Shown in pieces: positions 1 through 6,135 of a stretch of DNA of 36,072 nt. Position 1 is the first letter of the stretch, and each line of letters opens with the position of its first letter. A model generated the notes under the pieces. That model saw nothing but the letters and a program-made list of their open reading frames with translations, did no database searches and was not told the origin of the DNA. Made by a program: the position numbers and the translations under genes. The DNA comes from Anaerolineae bacterium (GTDB taxonomy: Bacteria; Chloroflexota; Anaerolineae; Promineifilales; Promineifilaceae), in assembly GCA_019637635.1 (NCBI GenBank), contig JAHBVI010000065.1:1-36072 (forward strand). The letters run 5' to 3'.

Positions 1-386
1 AGTCTGGTTCTGGCCTGGGGGCCGTAGATGGCGAGTACGGCCGTGTCCGCGCTCAAATCCTCAATATGAAAGTCATCGTTAAAAAAGACAAAGCGCATCA
101 GGTAGCGGGCAATGTTATTGGCGTTGTTTTCACCCGTCAGGCAGTACACGGCATCGCTGGCGGCGTACAAAATGAGCCGGTCAATGACGCGGGCGATGTC
201 GGTGGTTAACACCGTGGCCACGCCTGCGCCGGGTTGCAGACCGTTGACGTTATTGGTGGACATGCGGTGCAGCAAATCCAGCCGCGTCTGCCCGGTGAAT
301 TTCAACATGCCCAGGCTGCTGCGGTCAACCAGCACCGCGTCCTGGTGGGCAGCCTGGTAAATGGTGTCGGAAATCTGGCTGGTCAT
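1..386 (-). CDS. Folate-binding YgfZ/GcvT-like protein, N-terminal part (runs off the window)
   Basis: This gene is cut by the left edge, so only the first 128 codons are visible. The ATG is at 386-384 and the protein begins MTSQISDTIYQAAHQDAVLV. The segment VDRSSLGMLKFTGQTRLDLL and then HRMSTNNVNGLQPG (about residues 20-52) match the start of the aminomethyltransferase fold shared by GcvT and YgfZ/CAF17: an Asp-Arg-Ser start, a 'F-x-G-x-D' strand and the 'L-N-N-D-V' turn, here TNNVN. YgfZ-type proteins bind folate and help iron-sulfur enzymes mature; GcvT is the T-protein of the glycine cleavage system. The absence of a visible gcvH or gcvP and the 'ALVDRSSLG' type start favour YgfZ, but the discriminating C-terminal part is not present. 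No clear Shine-Dalgarno sequence is seen. Family assignment is firm; the subtype is uncertain. Confidence 0.8.
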   Translation of the reverse strand, partial: MTSQISDTIYQAAHQDAVLVDRSSLGMLKFTGQTRLDLLHRMSTNNVNGLQPGAGVATVLTTDIARVIDRLILYAASDAVYCLTGENNANNIARYLMRFVFFNDDFHIEDLSADTAVLAIYGPQARTR

Positions 387-430
387 AGTTTTTGTTTGAG
401 GTTGGTTCAATCCTGGAGATTGAACCAATT

Positions 431-991
431 TTAACTATCGGTTGAGTTGAAGATAGAGATGGTGGTTAAAGGAATGACGCCGCCTTGTTCCATTTCATCT
501 TGGGCGGTCTGCCACGTCTGGGCGAAGGCGGCAATGGCGGGCAGGTAGCGGCGTTCGTTTTCAATGGTCAGTTGGCGAATGAGGTGGGCGAGGGGACGGC
601 CGTTGAGCCACTTATACCGCTGCCCATCGGTCAAATCCCGATCACTAAACGCCTCTAACCACTCTTCCAATTCCAGGCGCACTTTCATCAGGTCATCAAA
701 TACACGGTCAAGTTCCCGCTCCTGATTCTCTTCGTACCGGGCCTGGTTGTAGGCTTCCACTTCGGCCAACGCTGCCAACAATCGAGTGGGGCGTTTGCCC
801 TTTTCCATCTGCATCAGCGCCGTCACGGCTTCCGATTCCCACGCCGTCAGGTTGACCAATACATCGGCAATAGACCAATCTCCCACGGCCCCTGGTTGCG
901 TCAGGGCATCATCCGGCAGCACTTCAATGACCACCAGCAGTTGCTCGCGGGCGTCATCCAATTCGGCTAAAAGTTGCTCAATCCTACTCAT
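431..991 (-). CDS. DinB/ClbS (DfsB)-like four-helix protein
   Basis: The protein has 186 residues from the ATG at 991. An upstream in-frame ATG at 1048 would add 19 poorly organised residues, so MSRIEQLLAELDDAREQLL is preferred because it starts directly in helix 1 of the fold. The sequence is all-helical, with the motif GDWSIADVLVNLTAWE near residue 36, the typical 'W-s-x-[kr]-d-v-l-x-H-l-x-x-W' block of the DinB/ClbS (DUF1706) group, followed by a long charged helix and GQRYKWLNGRPLAHLI. ClbS members hydrolyse colibactin-type cyclopropanes or act as self-resistance proteins; most homologues have no known substrate. The usual histidine in the first block is replaced (VLVNLTAW), so metal binding is not assured. 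It lies 44 bp downstream of the YgfZ-like start, on the same strand. Confidence 0.7.
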   Translation of the reverse strand: MSRIEQLLAELDDAREQLLVVIEVLPDDALTQPGAVGDWSIADVLVNLTAWESEAVTALMQMEKGKRPTRLLAALAEVEAYNQARYEENQERELDRVFDDLMKVRLELEEWLEAFSDRDLTDGQRYKWLNGRPLAHLIRQLTIENERRYLPAIAAFAQTWQTAQDEMEQGGVIPLTTISIFNSTDS

Positions 992-1333
992 GGTAGAAAT
1001 TCTAGCATTGGCCTCAACCAATGACCACTCTCGCCAACATGATGACATCCATCACGCCATAACGATGATTTCTCACCTTCCCCGGTGATGGTATGGCTGT
1101 CTATACTTGGGCGTATGATGAGACCGGATAGTCTGGCGTGTGGTGGAAGTTAACGGCCGTAACCAGACCATTCTTTAGCAGACACATAATACTGTTTGCC
1201 AAAATTAACATGATCACGCCATGTTCAAGTATAATCCTGACGTGACCGTTCAGACCTGACAGATTTTCAATACCCGTCAGGTCTCTTGAGCAACTGAACG
1301 CTTACTTGAGCAGATGGGAGTAAACTGATTGTT
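992..1333. other. Intergenic region between divergent genes, with one palindromic repeat
   Basis: This is the divergent gap between the ClbS-like gene (minus) and the DUF2007-like gene (plus). It holds one ACGGCCGT octamer near 1153, a TATAAT hexamer at 1230-1235 without a convincing -35 partner, and the inverted repeat at 1252-1284. A GGGAG at 1316-1320 is a weak ribosome-binding site for the gene starting at 1334. Nothing protein-coding was recognised. Confidence 0.5.
1252..1284. repeat. Inverted repeat of the CCTGACAGG family
   Basis: The arms AGACCTGAC (1252-1260) and GTCAGGTCT (1276-1284) are perfectly complementary across a 15-nt loop. The same core occurs at 6070-6103 and 12134-12168, so this is a dispersed palindromic repeat. 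It lies upstream of the DUF2007-like gene, where a terminator role is unlikely; it could fold in a leader transcript. Confidence 0.7.
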
Positions 1334-1696
1334 ATGACGACCACCCCACCATCCGCATTACCCTACGATCTCGGCCCAGATGATTCATCTACTTCCCACG
1401 CCCCTACTGCCAGGGAGACAATGCCCGGTGGACAAAAGGAAGTAAAGTGGAAAGTGGTGGCGGAAACGGCGGGCATTACCAACGCCACGATCATTGGCGG
1501 TCGTCTGCAAAGTGAAGACATTCCCACCCGCGTCTGGCAAGAGAGCGCCGGTCAGGCGTTTGGCCTCACCGTCGGGTTGCTGGGCACAGGTTATGTAGCC
1601 GTCCCCGCCGAATATGAGGCGCGGGCGCTGGAAATTTTGGCGACGGATGAGAGTGAATTAGTGGATGATGAGGAGACATCCGATTTTTCGCAATAA
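1334..1696 (+). CDS. DUF2007-like putative signal-transducing protein
   Basis: This is a 120-residue soluble protein. After a 35-residue low-complexity start, the segment EVKWKVVAETAGITNATIIGG runs into GRLQSEDIPTRVWQESAG and GTGYVAVPAEYEARALEIL. That order (a strand beginning 'w-k-v-v', a helix that picks a 'll-x-s-x-g-I-p' turn, then a 'v-x-V-p-x-x-d-x-x-A-x-x-i-L' end) is the DUF2007 ('putative prokaryotic signal transducing') ferredoxin-like fold, usually about 70-100 residues. No catalytic residues are known for the family. It ends 32 bp before ccmE on the same strand and could be co-transcribed with it; no functional link to cytochrome maturation is established. Confidence 0.65.
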   Translation: MTTTPPSALPYDLGPDDSSTSHAPTARETMPGGQKEVKWKVVAETAGITNATIIGGRLQSEDIPTRVWQESAGQAFGLTVGLLGTGYVAVPAEYEARALEILATDESELVDDEETSDFSQ

Positions 1697-1728
1697 TCGG
1701 ATGTCTAACCGCATGAAAGGAGTAAAAA

Positions 1729-2223
1729 ATGGCTGATACAACCTGGACAAATCAAGGCGATATTTTGACCGGCGCAAAAAATAACCGTCTCAAATTTATC
1801 GTGGGCGGTGTTGTGCTTTTCGCGGCTATCATTTTTCTGGTGGTAAATGCGATGAGCGGCAACACGCAGCTTTACAAAACGGTAGACGAGTTTTATGCCG
1901 ACCAGAGCCGGTTGACCGGGCGCGATTTGCGCGTGGCCGGTTGGGTGGTGGGCGATACGGTGCAGTTCATCCAGATAGATGCCACCACCACTCGCCTGGA
2001 ATTTGACATTGTAGATGACCTGAACAACCCCAACGCGCCCCGGCTGCATGTGGTGGCCATGAATGAGCCAAAACCGGATTTGCTGCAAGATCAGGCGCAG
2101 GCATTGGTAGAAGGCAGCGCCGGTGAAGATGGTGTTTTCTATGCCAATGCGGGCGGGCTGCTGCTGAAATGCCCCACCCGGTATGAAGAATTGGACCCGG
2201 CGCTGCACAACCCGAATCCGTAA
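1729..2223 (+). CDS. ccmE: Cytochrome c maturation haem chaperone CcmE, CxxxY variant
   Basis: CcmE receives haem from the CcmABCD release complex and passes it to the CcmF/CcmH lyase on the outer face of the membrane. The 164-residue protein has a short cytoplasmic start, one membrane anchor at about 21-41 (LKFIVGGVVLFAAIIFLVVN) and an OB-fold domain: YKTVDEFYA, then LRVAGWVVGDTV (about 68-79), RLEFDIVDD and the C-terminal strand GLLLKCPTRYEE. In classical CcmE the last strand carries H-x-x-x-Y with the haem-binding histidine. Here it is Cys148-x-x-x-Tyr152, the variant known from archaea and Desulfovibrio. The start is supported by AAAGGAG at 1716-1722. It is followed by a heptad-repeat spacer and then ccmF. 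Confidence 0.9.
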   Translation: MADTTWTNQGDILTGAKNNRLKFIVGGVVLFAAIIFLVVNAMSGNTQLYKTVDEFYADQSRLTGRDLRVAGWVVGDTVQFIQIDATTTRLEFDIVDDLNNPNAPRLHVVAMNEPKPDLLQDQAQALVEGSAGEDGVFYANAGGLLLKCPTRYEELDPALHNPNP

Positions 2224-2291
2224 ACCGTAATGCGTGATGCGTGAATCTTGAACTCCTACCTTGTTCATAATTCATAATTCATAATTGGTAA
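2219..2291. repeat. 7-bp repeat arrays between ccmE and ccmF
   Basis: Two short arrays with 7-bp periodicity fill the gap. At 2219-2246 the units are CCGTAAA, CCGTAAT, GCGTGAT, GCGTGAA; at 2264-2291 they are TTCATAA three times and then TTGGTAA. The second array runs up to 6 bp from the ccmF start, so ccmF has no recognisable Shine-Dalgarno sequence. The GCGTGAT unit recurs at 10950-10976, and the TTCATAA unit recurs near 20649 and, inverted, near 25135. Confidence 0.75.
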
Positions 2292-2297
2292 TTCCCT

Positions 2298-4298
2298 ATG
2301 ATTCCTGATCTTGGTTATATCGCGTTGGGCTTTGCCTTTGGCACGGCCGTGTACGCTGCTGTTGCCGCCTGGTATGGTCATCGTTCTGACCAGCCGCGTT
2401 GGGTGGAAAGCGCCCGCAATGCCACCATTGTCACTCTGCCGCTGGTGGCGCTGGCCTGCTTATTGTTGATTGTTTCCCTGCTGCGTAGCGACTTTTCGGT
2501 GGAATATGTCTGGCGTGTGAGCAGTATTGGCATGCCCGATTATCTCAAAGTGACCGCGTTGTGGGGCGGGCAGGCCGGGTCGTTGCTCTTTTGGAATTTT
2601 CTGCTGGCCGTGTTTACGGCCGCCGCCATGATGCGCAACTGGCGACGCCAGCGGGAACTGATGGCTTACGCCATTATGGTTGCCAGTTTCACCCAGATAT
2701 TTTTCCTGGGCCTTTCCCTTTTTATCGAGAACCCCTTCAACCGGCTGGCATTTGTGCCCCCCGATGGTAATGGGCTGAACCCGCTGCTGCGTCATCCCGG
2801 CATGATCATCCATCCACCGATGCTCTATCTGGGCTTCGTCGGTTTTACTATCCCCTATGCTTTTGGCATGGCCGCGCTCATGTCTGGCAAACTGGATGAT
2901 ACCTGGATTCGCCTGACACGGCGCTGGACGCTGGTGGCCTGGTTGTTCCTGAGCCTGGGTCTCATTTTGGGCGGCCGTTGGGCGTATGACGTGTTGGGCT
3001 GGGGTGGTTACTGGGCCTGGGACCCGGTAGAAAATGCTTCGCTCATGCCCTGGCTGGCGGGCACTGCCTTTCTCCATTCAGTGATGATTCAGGAAAAGCG
3101 GGATATGTTCAAAATGTGGAACATGTTCCTGATTGTGCTGACGTTCTGTCTGGTCATATCCGGCACATTTATTGTGCGCAGCGGCGTCATTTCCTCGGTA
3201 CATTCTTTTGCCCAATCGGCCATCGGCCCGCTGTTTTTCGGCTTCATTGCCATCATGTTCGTCTTCTCTGTGTATTGGCTGAGTAAACGGCACGAGGCGC
3301 TAAAATCAGAAAACCACCTGAACTCGTTCCTCTCCCGCGAGGCCGCGTTCCTTTACAACAATTTCCTGATCCTGGCAATTCTGGCGGTTGTATTTCTGTT
3401 CACCTATTACCCCATCTTTTCCGAACTGATTACCGGCGAAAAGGGGTTTGTGGGGCCGCCGGTATATGAGCAGGCAACCGGCCCGCTTTTTGGGGCGCTG
3501 GTGCTGCTGATGGGCGTGGCGCCCTTGACCATGTGGTACCGCACCAGTGCGCAGCGCATTGGCATGGGGGTGCGTTGGCCGGCGCTGGCGGCGCTTATTT
3601 TTATTGGTGTGTTGATTGTCCTGGGCATCCGTGACTGGCGGGCGCTGCTGGGCCTGTGGATTGTTTCCTTTGCGGCTATTCTGACCTTGCTGGAGTTCTG
3701 GAAAGGGACGCGGGGACGGATGAAGGCCAAAGGTGAAGCGGCCTGGACGGCTTTTGCTACGTTGATGGGGCGTAACCGGCGGCGCTATGGCGGCTACTGG
3801 ATTCACATGGGCATTATTGTCATGGCTTTTGGCATTATTGGCATGGAACTGTTCCAGGAGCAAACGCAGATTCGCCTGACGGTGGGGGACACCCTCTCCT
3901 TAGGGCGGTATGAGATGCAATTCCTGGGGGCCAGTCGTTTTCCGGGGCCAGATGATTTGTTGATCACGCAGGCGACGGTGGATGTGTATGACAACGGCCG
4001 TTACGTCGGCCAATTCTACCCCCGCACCGAACTGTATACGCGCACCAACCAGCCCATGACCATCCCTGATGCCCGCTCCACTATCAGCGAGGATTTTTAC
4101 ATCCTGATGATTAACTGGGAGCCAACATCGTCTAATCAGGCGACCTTCCGGGTGTACCTGAATCCATTGGTGAACTGGGTGTGGGCCGGCGGCATCATCT
4201 TTGTCATTGGCACCCTGATTGCTGCCTGGCCAGATCGCAAAGAGGAACTGGTCACAGTTTCCCGTCCGCACCAGACGGTTCTGGCTGGTGGTGATTAG
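2298..4298 (+). CDS. ccmF: Cytochrome c haem lyase subunit CcmF
   Basis: CcmF is the integral membrane haem lyase that, with CcmH, attaches haem to the CxxCH cysteines of apocytochromes. The 666-residue length is normal. The tryptophan-rich WWD signature WGGYWAWDPVEN lies at 235-246. Expected haem ligands can be placed: a periplasmic His in MIIHPPMLYLGF (His172), a membrane His in GTAFLHSVM (His260), a further periplasmic His in SGVISSVHSFAQ (about 303) and a membrane His in GGYWIHMGIIVM (about 505). Many hydrophobic segments are spread through the first 540 residues; a soluble beta-rich domain (about 535-635) precedes a final TM. The C-terminus (RKEELVTVSRPH) is cytoplasmic. It sits between ccmE and ccmH, the common order. 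No ccmA, ccmB or ccmC lies in this window. Confidence 0.95.
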   Translation: MIPDLGYIALGFAFGTAVYAAVAAWYGHRSDQPRWVESARNATIVTLPLVALACLLLIVSLLRSDFSVEYVWRVSSIGMPDYLKVTALWGGQAGSLLFWNFLLAVFTAAAMMRNWRRQRELMAYAIMVASFTQIFFLGLSLFIENPFNRLAFVPPDGNGLNPLLRHPGMIIHPPMLYLGFVGFTIPYAFGMAALMSGKLDDTWIRLTRRWTLVAWLFLSLGLILGGRWAYDVLGWGGYWAWDPVENASLMPWLAGTAFLHSVMIQEKRDMFKMWNMFLIVLTFCLVISGTFIVRSGVISSVHSFAQSAIGPLFFGFIAIMFVFSVYWLSKRHEALKSENHLNSFLSREAAFLYNNFLILAILAVVFLFTYYPIFSELITGEKGFVGPPVYEQATGPLFGALVLLMGVAPLTMWYRTSAQRIGMGVRWPALAALIFIGVLIVLGIRDWRALLGLWIVSFAAILTLLEFWKGTRGRMKAKGEAAWTAFATLMGRNRRRYGGYWIHMGIIVMAFGIIGMELFQEQTQIRLTVGDTLSLGRYEMQFLGASRFPGPDDLLITQATVDVYDNGRYVGQFYPRTELYTRTNQPMTIPDARSTISEDFYILMINWEPTSSNQATFRVYLNPLVNWVWAGGIIFVIGTLIAAWPDRKEELVTVSRPHQTVLAGGD

Positions 4299-4301
4299 GT
4301 G

Positions 4302-4435
4302 TTCAGGTGTCAAGTACTCAAGTGTCAGGTGGTGAGGTGATGAGGTGAAAGAGCGATTACGGATGATGGATGACGGGTTTACCGATTACCGATTACGAAT
4401 TACCGATTACGGATTACGGATTACGATTTACGGCC
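4302..4435. repeat. 7-bp repeat arrays running into the ccmH N-terminus
   Basis: From 4302 there are loose heptads related to TCAGGTG (CAGGTGT, TCAAGTG, TCAGGTG, GTGAGGT). At about 4380-4435 eight clear 7-bp units follow: TACCGAT, TACCGAT, TACGAAT, TACCGAT, TACGGAT, TACGGAT, TACGATT, TACGGCC. The second array lies inside the ccmH open reading frame and is translated as a 7-residue repeat of the form ITDYGLR. The same GATTACG/CGTAATC unit is found at 8331-8366, 15192-15260, 16616-16710 and 17456-17507. Confidence 0.8.
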
Positions 4436-4938
4436 TTCTGCTCATGTTACTCTTCTTCACAGCCGGCATAGCAGCGGCGCAAACGGGCGAGGTGACCGAT
4501 GATGAGGTCAACGCCGTAGCCAAAGATTTATTCTGCCCGGTATGTGAAAGCACGCCGCTGGATGTGTGCCCGACGAAGGCTTGCGCCGATTGGCGGGAAT
4601 TGATCCGCACACAGTTAGCCGCAGGCAAAACCAGGGCGGAAATTCATGACTATTTTGCCCGGCAGTATGGCGATGGTGTGTTGGCTGACCCGCCCAAACG
4701 GGGTTTTAGCCTGATTCTATGGGTGCTGCCGGTGGTGGGCGTGGTCATCGGCGGGGTGCTGTTTGGGCGTTATGTGCGCCATTTACGGCGTGAAGGGGAG
4801 GTGGTGACGGCAACGGCCGTTATCCCCACTACCCCATCACCTGTTTCCCCGGCATCAGCCCCCCAACCGACAACACCCCTGGAAGCCAGCAGTGATTATG
4901 TTTCTCGTGTTGAGGAAGAACTGCTGGCGCGAAAATAG
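4345..4938 (+). CDS. ccmH: Cytochrome c maturation thiol oxidoreductase CcmH (CcmL/NrfF family)
   Basis: CcmH keeps apocytochrome cysteines reduced and works with CcmF. The 197-residue reading frame has a signal region, the CcmH domain (about 50-115: DEVNAVAKDLFCPVCESTPL, then GKTRAEIHDYFARQYGDGVL), a TM segment at about 118-140 (FSLILWVLPVVGVVIGGVLF) and a Pro/Thr-rich tail. The redox motif is Cys-Pro-Val-Cys, followed by two further cysteines (DVCPTKACADW) where classical CcmH has an 'x-S-I-x-D-S' stretch. The start is uncertain: GTG at 4345 (used here), ATG at 4363 and ATG at 4444 are in frame. The last would leave a signal peptide with no positive charge, so the repeat-encoded residues 10-32 (YRLRITDYGLRIT) probably form the signal peptide's n-region. 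Confidence 0.85.
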   Translation: MKERLRMMDDGFTDYRLRITDYGLRITIYGLLLMLLFFTAGIAAAQTGEVTDDEVNAVAKDLFCPVCESTPLDVCPTKACADWRELIRTQLAAGKTRAEIHDYFARQYGDGVLADPPKRGFSLILWVLPVVGVVIGGVLFGRYVRHLRREGEVVTATAVIPTTPSPVSPASAPQPTTPLEASSDYVSRVEEELLARK

Positions 4939-4951
4939 TAAGAGGTAAAAG

Positions 4952-5566
4952 ATGACCGATACGATGAAAGTGTCTGAAATTGAATCAACCGAACCGGCCC
5001 CTGCCGTGCAAACAGCGGGTAAACGAGGGGTTCGCTGGACGGCCGTGGCCATGTGGGCTGTGGCGTTGGGTGTTTTGGCGCTGTTGGGCTGGGGTCTGAT
5101 CCAGGCCAATGCGCCCCGCCCGGAAGTAGGCGAAGTGGCCCCCCCTTTTACGGTGGAGTTTTTCACCGGTTATGAGTGGCAGGGCCAGCCCACTGTCAGT
5201 CTGGATGATCTGAAAGGGAAAGTGGTGGTGTTGAACTTTTGGGCCTCCTGGTGTGTAGAGTGCCGTTACGAAGCAGATGTGCTGGAAAATGCCTCTCGCC
5301 AATACGCGCCCGATGAAGTAGTTTTCCTGGGTGTGGCCTATGCCGACGTGGAGCCGAATTCGCTGGCGTATATGCAAGAGTTTGGCGTTTCTTACCCCCA
5401 CGCGCCCGATTTGGGTACCAGAATTTCCAACAGCTACGAAATTACCGGCGTGCCGGAGACGTTTGTGATTGGGCCGGATGGCAAGATCGTCTACGTTCAC
5501 ATTGGGCCAATTAACCAGGCGACCCTGAACCGCGTGATCGCCCAGGCAATGGAAGGGGGATCATGA
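4952..5566 (+). CDS. ccmG: Membrane-anchored thioredoxin-like CcmG/ResA
   Basis: This is the 204-residue thiol-disulfide oxidoreductase expected in cytochrome c maturation; it reduces CcmH or apocytochrome on the outer face. An N-terminal anchor (about 29-50, AVAMWAVALGVLALLGWGLI) precedes a TlpA/ResA-like domain: GEVAPPFTVEFFTGYE, then GKVVVLNFWASWCVECRYEA with the active site Cys-Val-Glu-Cys at about 102-105, and the cis-proline region ITGVPETFVIGPDGKIVYVH near 168. AGAGG lies 8 nt upstream of the ATG. Its stop overlaps the next start as ATGA, which implies translational coupling to the CcmI-like gene. Confidence 0.92.
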   Translation: MTDTMKVSEIESTEPAPAVQTAGKRGVRWTAVAMWAVALGVLALLGWGLIQANAPRPEVGEVAPPFTVEFFTGYEWQGQPTVSLDDLKGKVVVLNFWASWCVECRYEADVLENASRQYAPDEVVFLGVAYADVEPNSLAYMQEFGVSYPHAPDLGTRISNSYEITGVPETFVIGPDGKIVYVHIGPINQATLNRVIAQAMEGGS

Positions 5567-6060
5567 CCACAGGTTCCATTTTATTAGGGGTAGCCATCCT
5601 GCTGTTGGTGGTTTTATTTGTGGCCCGGCCATTGATCCAGCGCGCCCCGGTGACACCCTTACCACGCACCAGCCGCCAACGACTGCTGGCGCAAAAAGAA
5701 GCGCTGTTGACCGAAATCTCGTCGCTAGATTTTGATTATGAGACAGGCAAATTGCCGCCAGAACTGTACCAACACCAGCGGGCTGTTATGGTGGCCGAGG
5801 CAGCCGCTATCCTGGAACAGTTAGACAGCCTGCCGCAGGTGGTCATCGCAGACGCCGAAATCGAGGCGGCCATTACCCAACTGCGTGGGCAGGCGCCGGC
5901 CGCGCCGGTTGTTGCTCCCCCTGTGGCCGTTGCTGTTTCTGGGACGGGGAATGGTCACGGCCGTTTCTGCACCCAATGTGGTTCAACCATAGACCCCAAT
6001 GACAAATTTTGCGCCCACTGCGGTTCTAAAATAACACCAGCCGCCGTGACGCCGGCATAA
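5563..6060 (+). CDS. CcmI-like membrane protein with C-terminal zinc ribbon
   Basis: The 165-residue protein begins with one TM helix (about 5-23, SILLGVAILLLVVLFVARPL). A helical segment follows, with LLTEISSLDFDYETGKLPPELYQ (split across about 48-70), the 'l-x-D-l-x-x-d-x-x-x-G-k-[il]-x-x-x-x-Y' pattern seen at the start of CcmI/CycH and SHOCT-like tails. After a Pro/Ala-rich linker, a zinc ribbon (FCTQCGSTIDPNDKFCAHCG, about 134-154) supplies four cysteines in two CxxC pairs. CcmI normally ends in TPR repeats that bind the apocytochrome C-terminus; here the ribbon takes their place. The start overlaps ccmG by 4 bp. Calling it CcmI-like is inference from position and the helical motif. Confidence 0.65.
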   Translation: MTTGSILLGVAILLLVVLFVARPLIQRAPVTPLPRTSRQRLLAQKEALLTEISSLDFDYETGKLPPELYQHQRAVMVAEAAAILEQLDSLPQVVIADAEIEAAITQLRGQAPAAPVVAPPVAVAVSGTGNGHGRFCTQCGSTIDPNDKFCAHCGSKITPAAVTPA

Positions 6061-6069
6061 TGAAGCTGG

Positions 6070-6103
6070 AGACCTGACAGGTTTTGGGAAAGCTGTCAGG
6101 TCT
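6070..6103. repeat. Inverted repeat of the CCTGACAGG family
   Basis: AGACCTGACAG at 6070-6080 pairs perfectly with CTGTCAGGTCT at 6093-6103 across a 12-nt loop. It lies 10 bp after the stop of the CcmI-like gene and about 30 bp before the cytochrome start. It could attenuate read-through or stabilise the upstream mRNA 3' end; there is no T-tract on either side. Confidence 0.75.
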
Positions 6104-6135
6104 GAACGGCTACCAAAAATCAAAAGAGCCATTTG

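Noticed and set aside
1196..1235. TTGCCA and TATAAT as a promoter for the DUF2007-like gene
   Set aside because: The two boxes are 28 nt apart, too far for a sigma-70 promoter.
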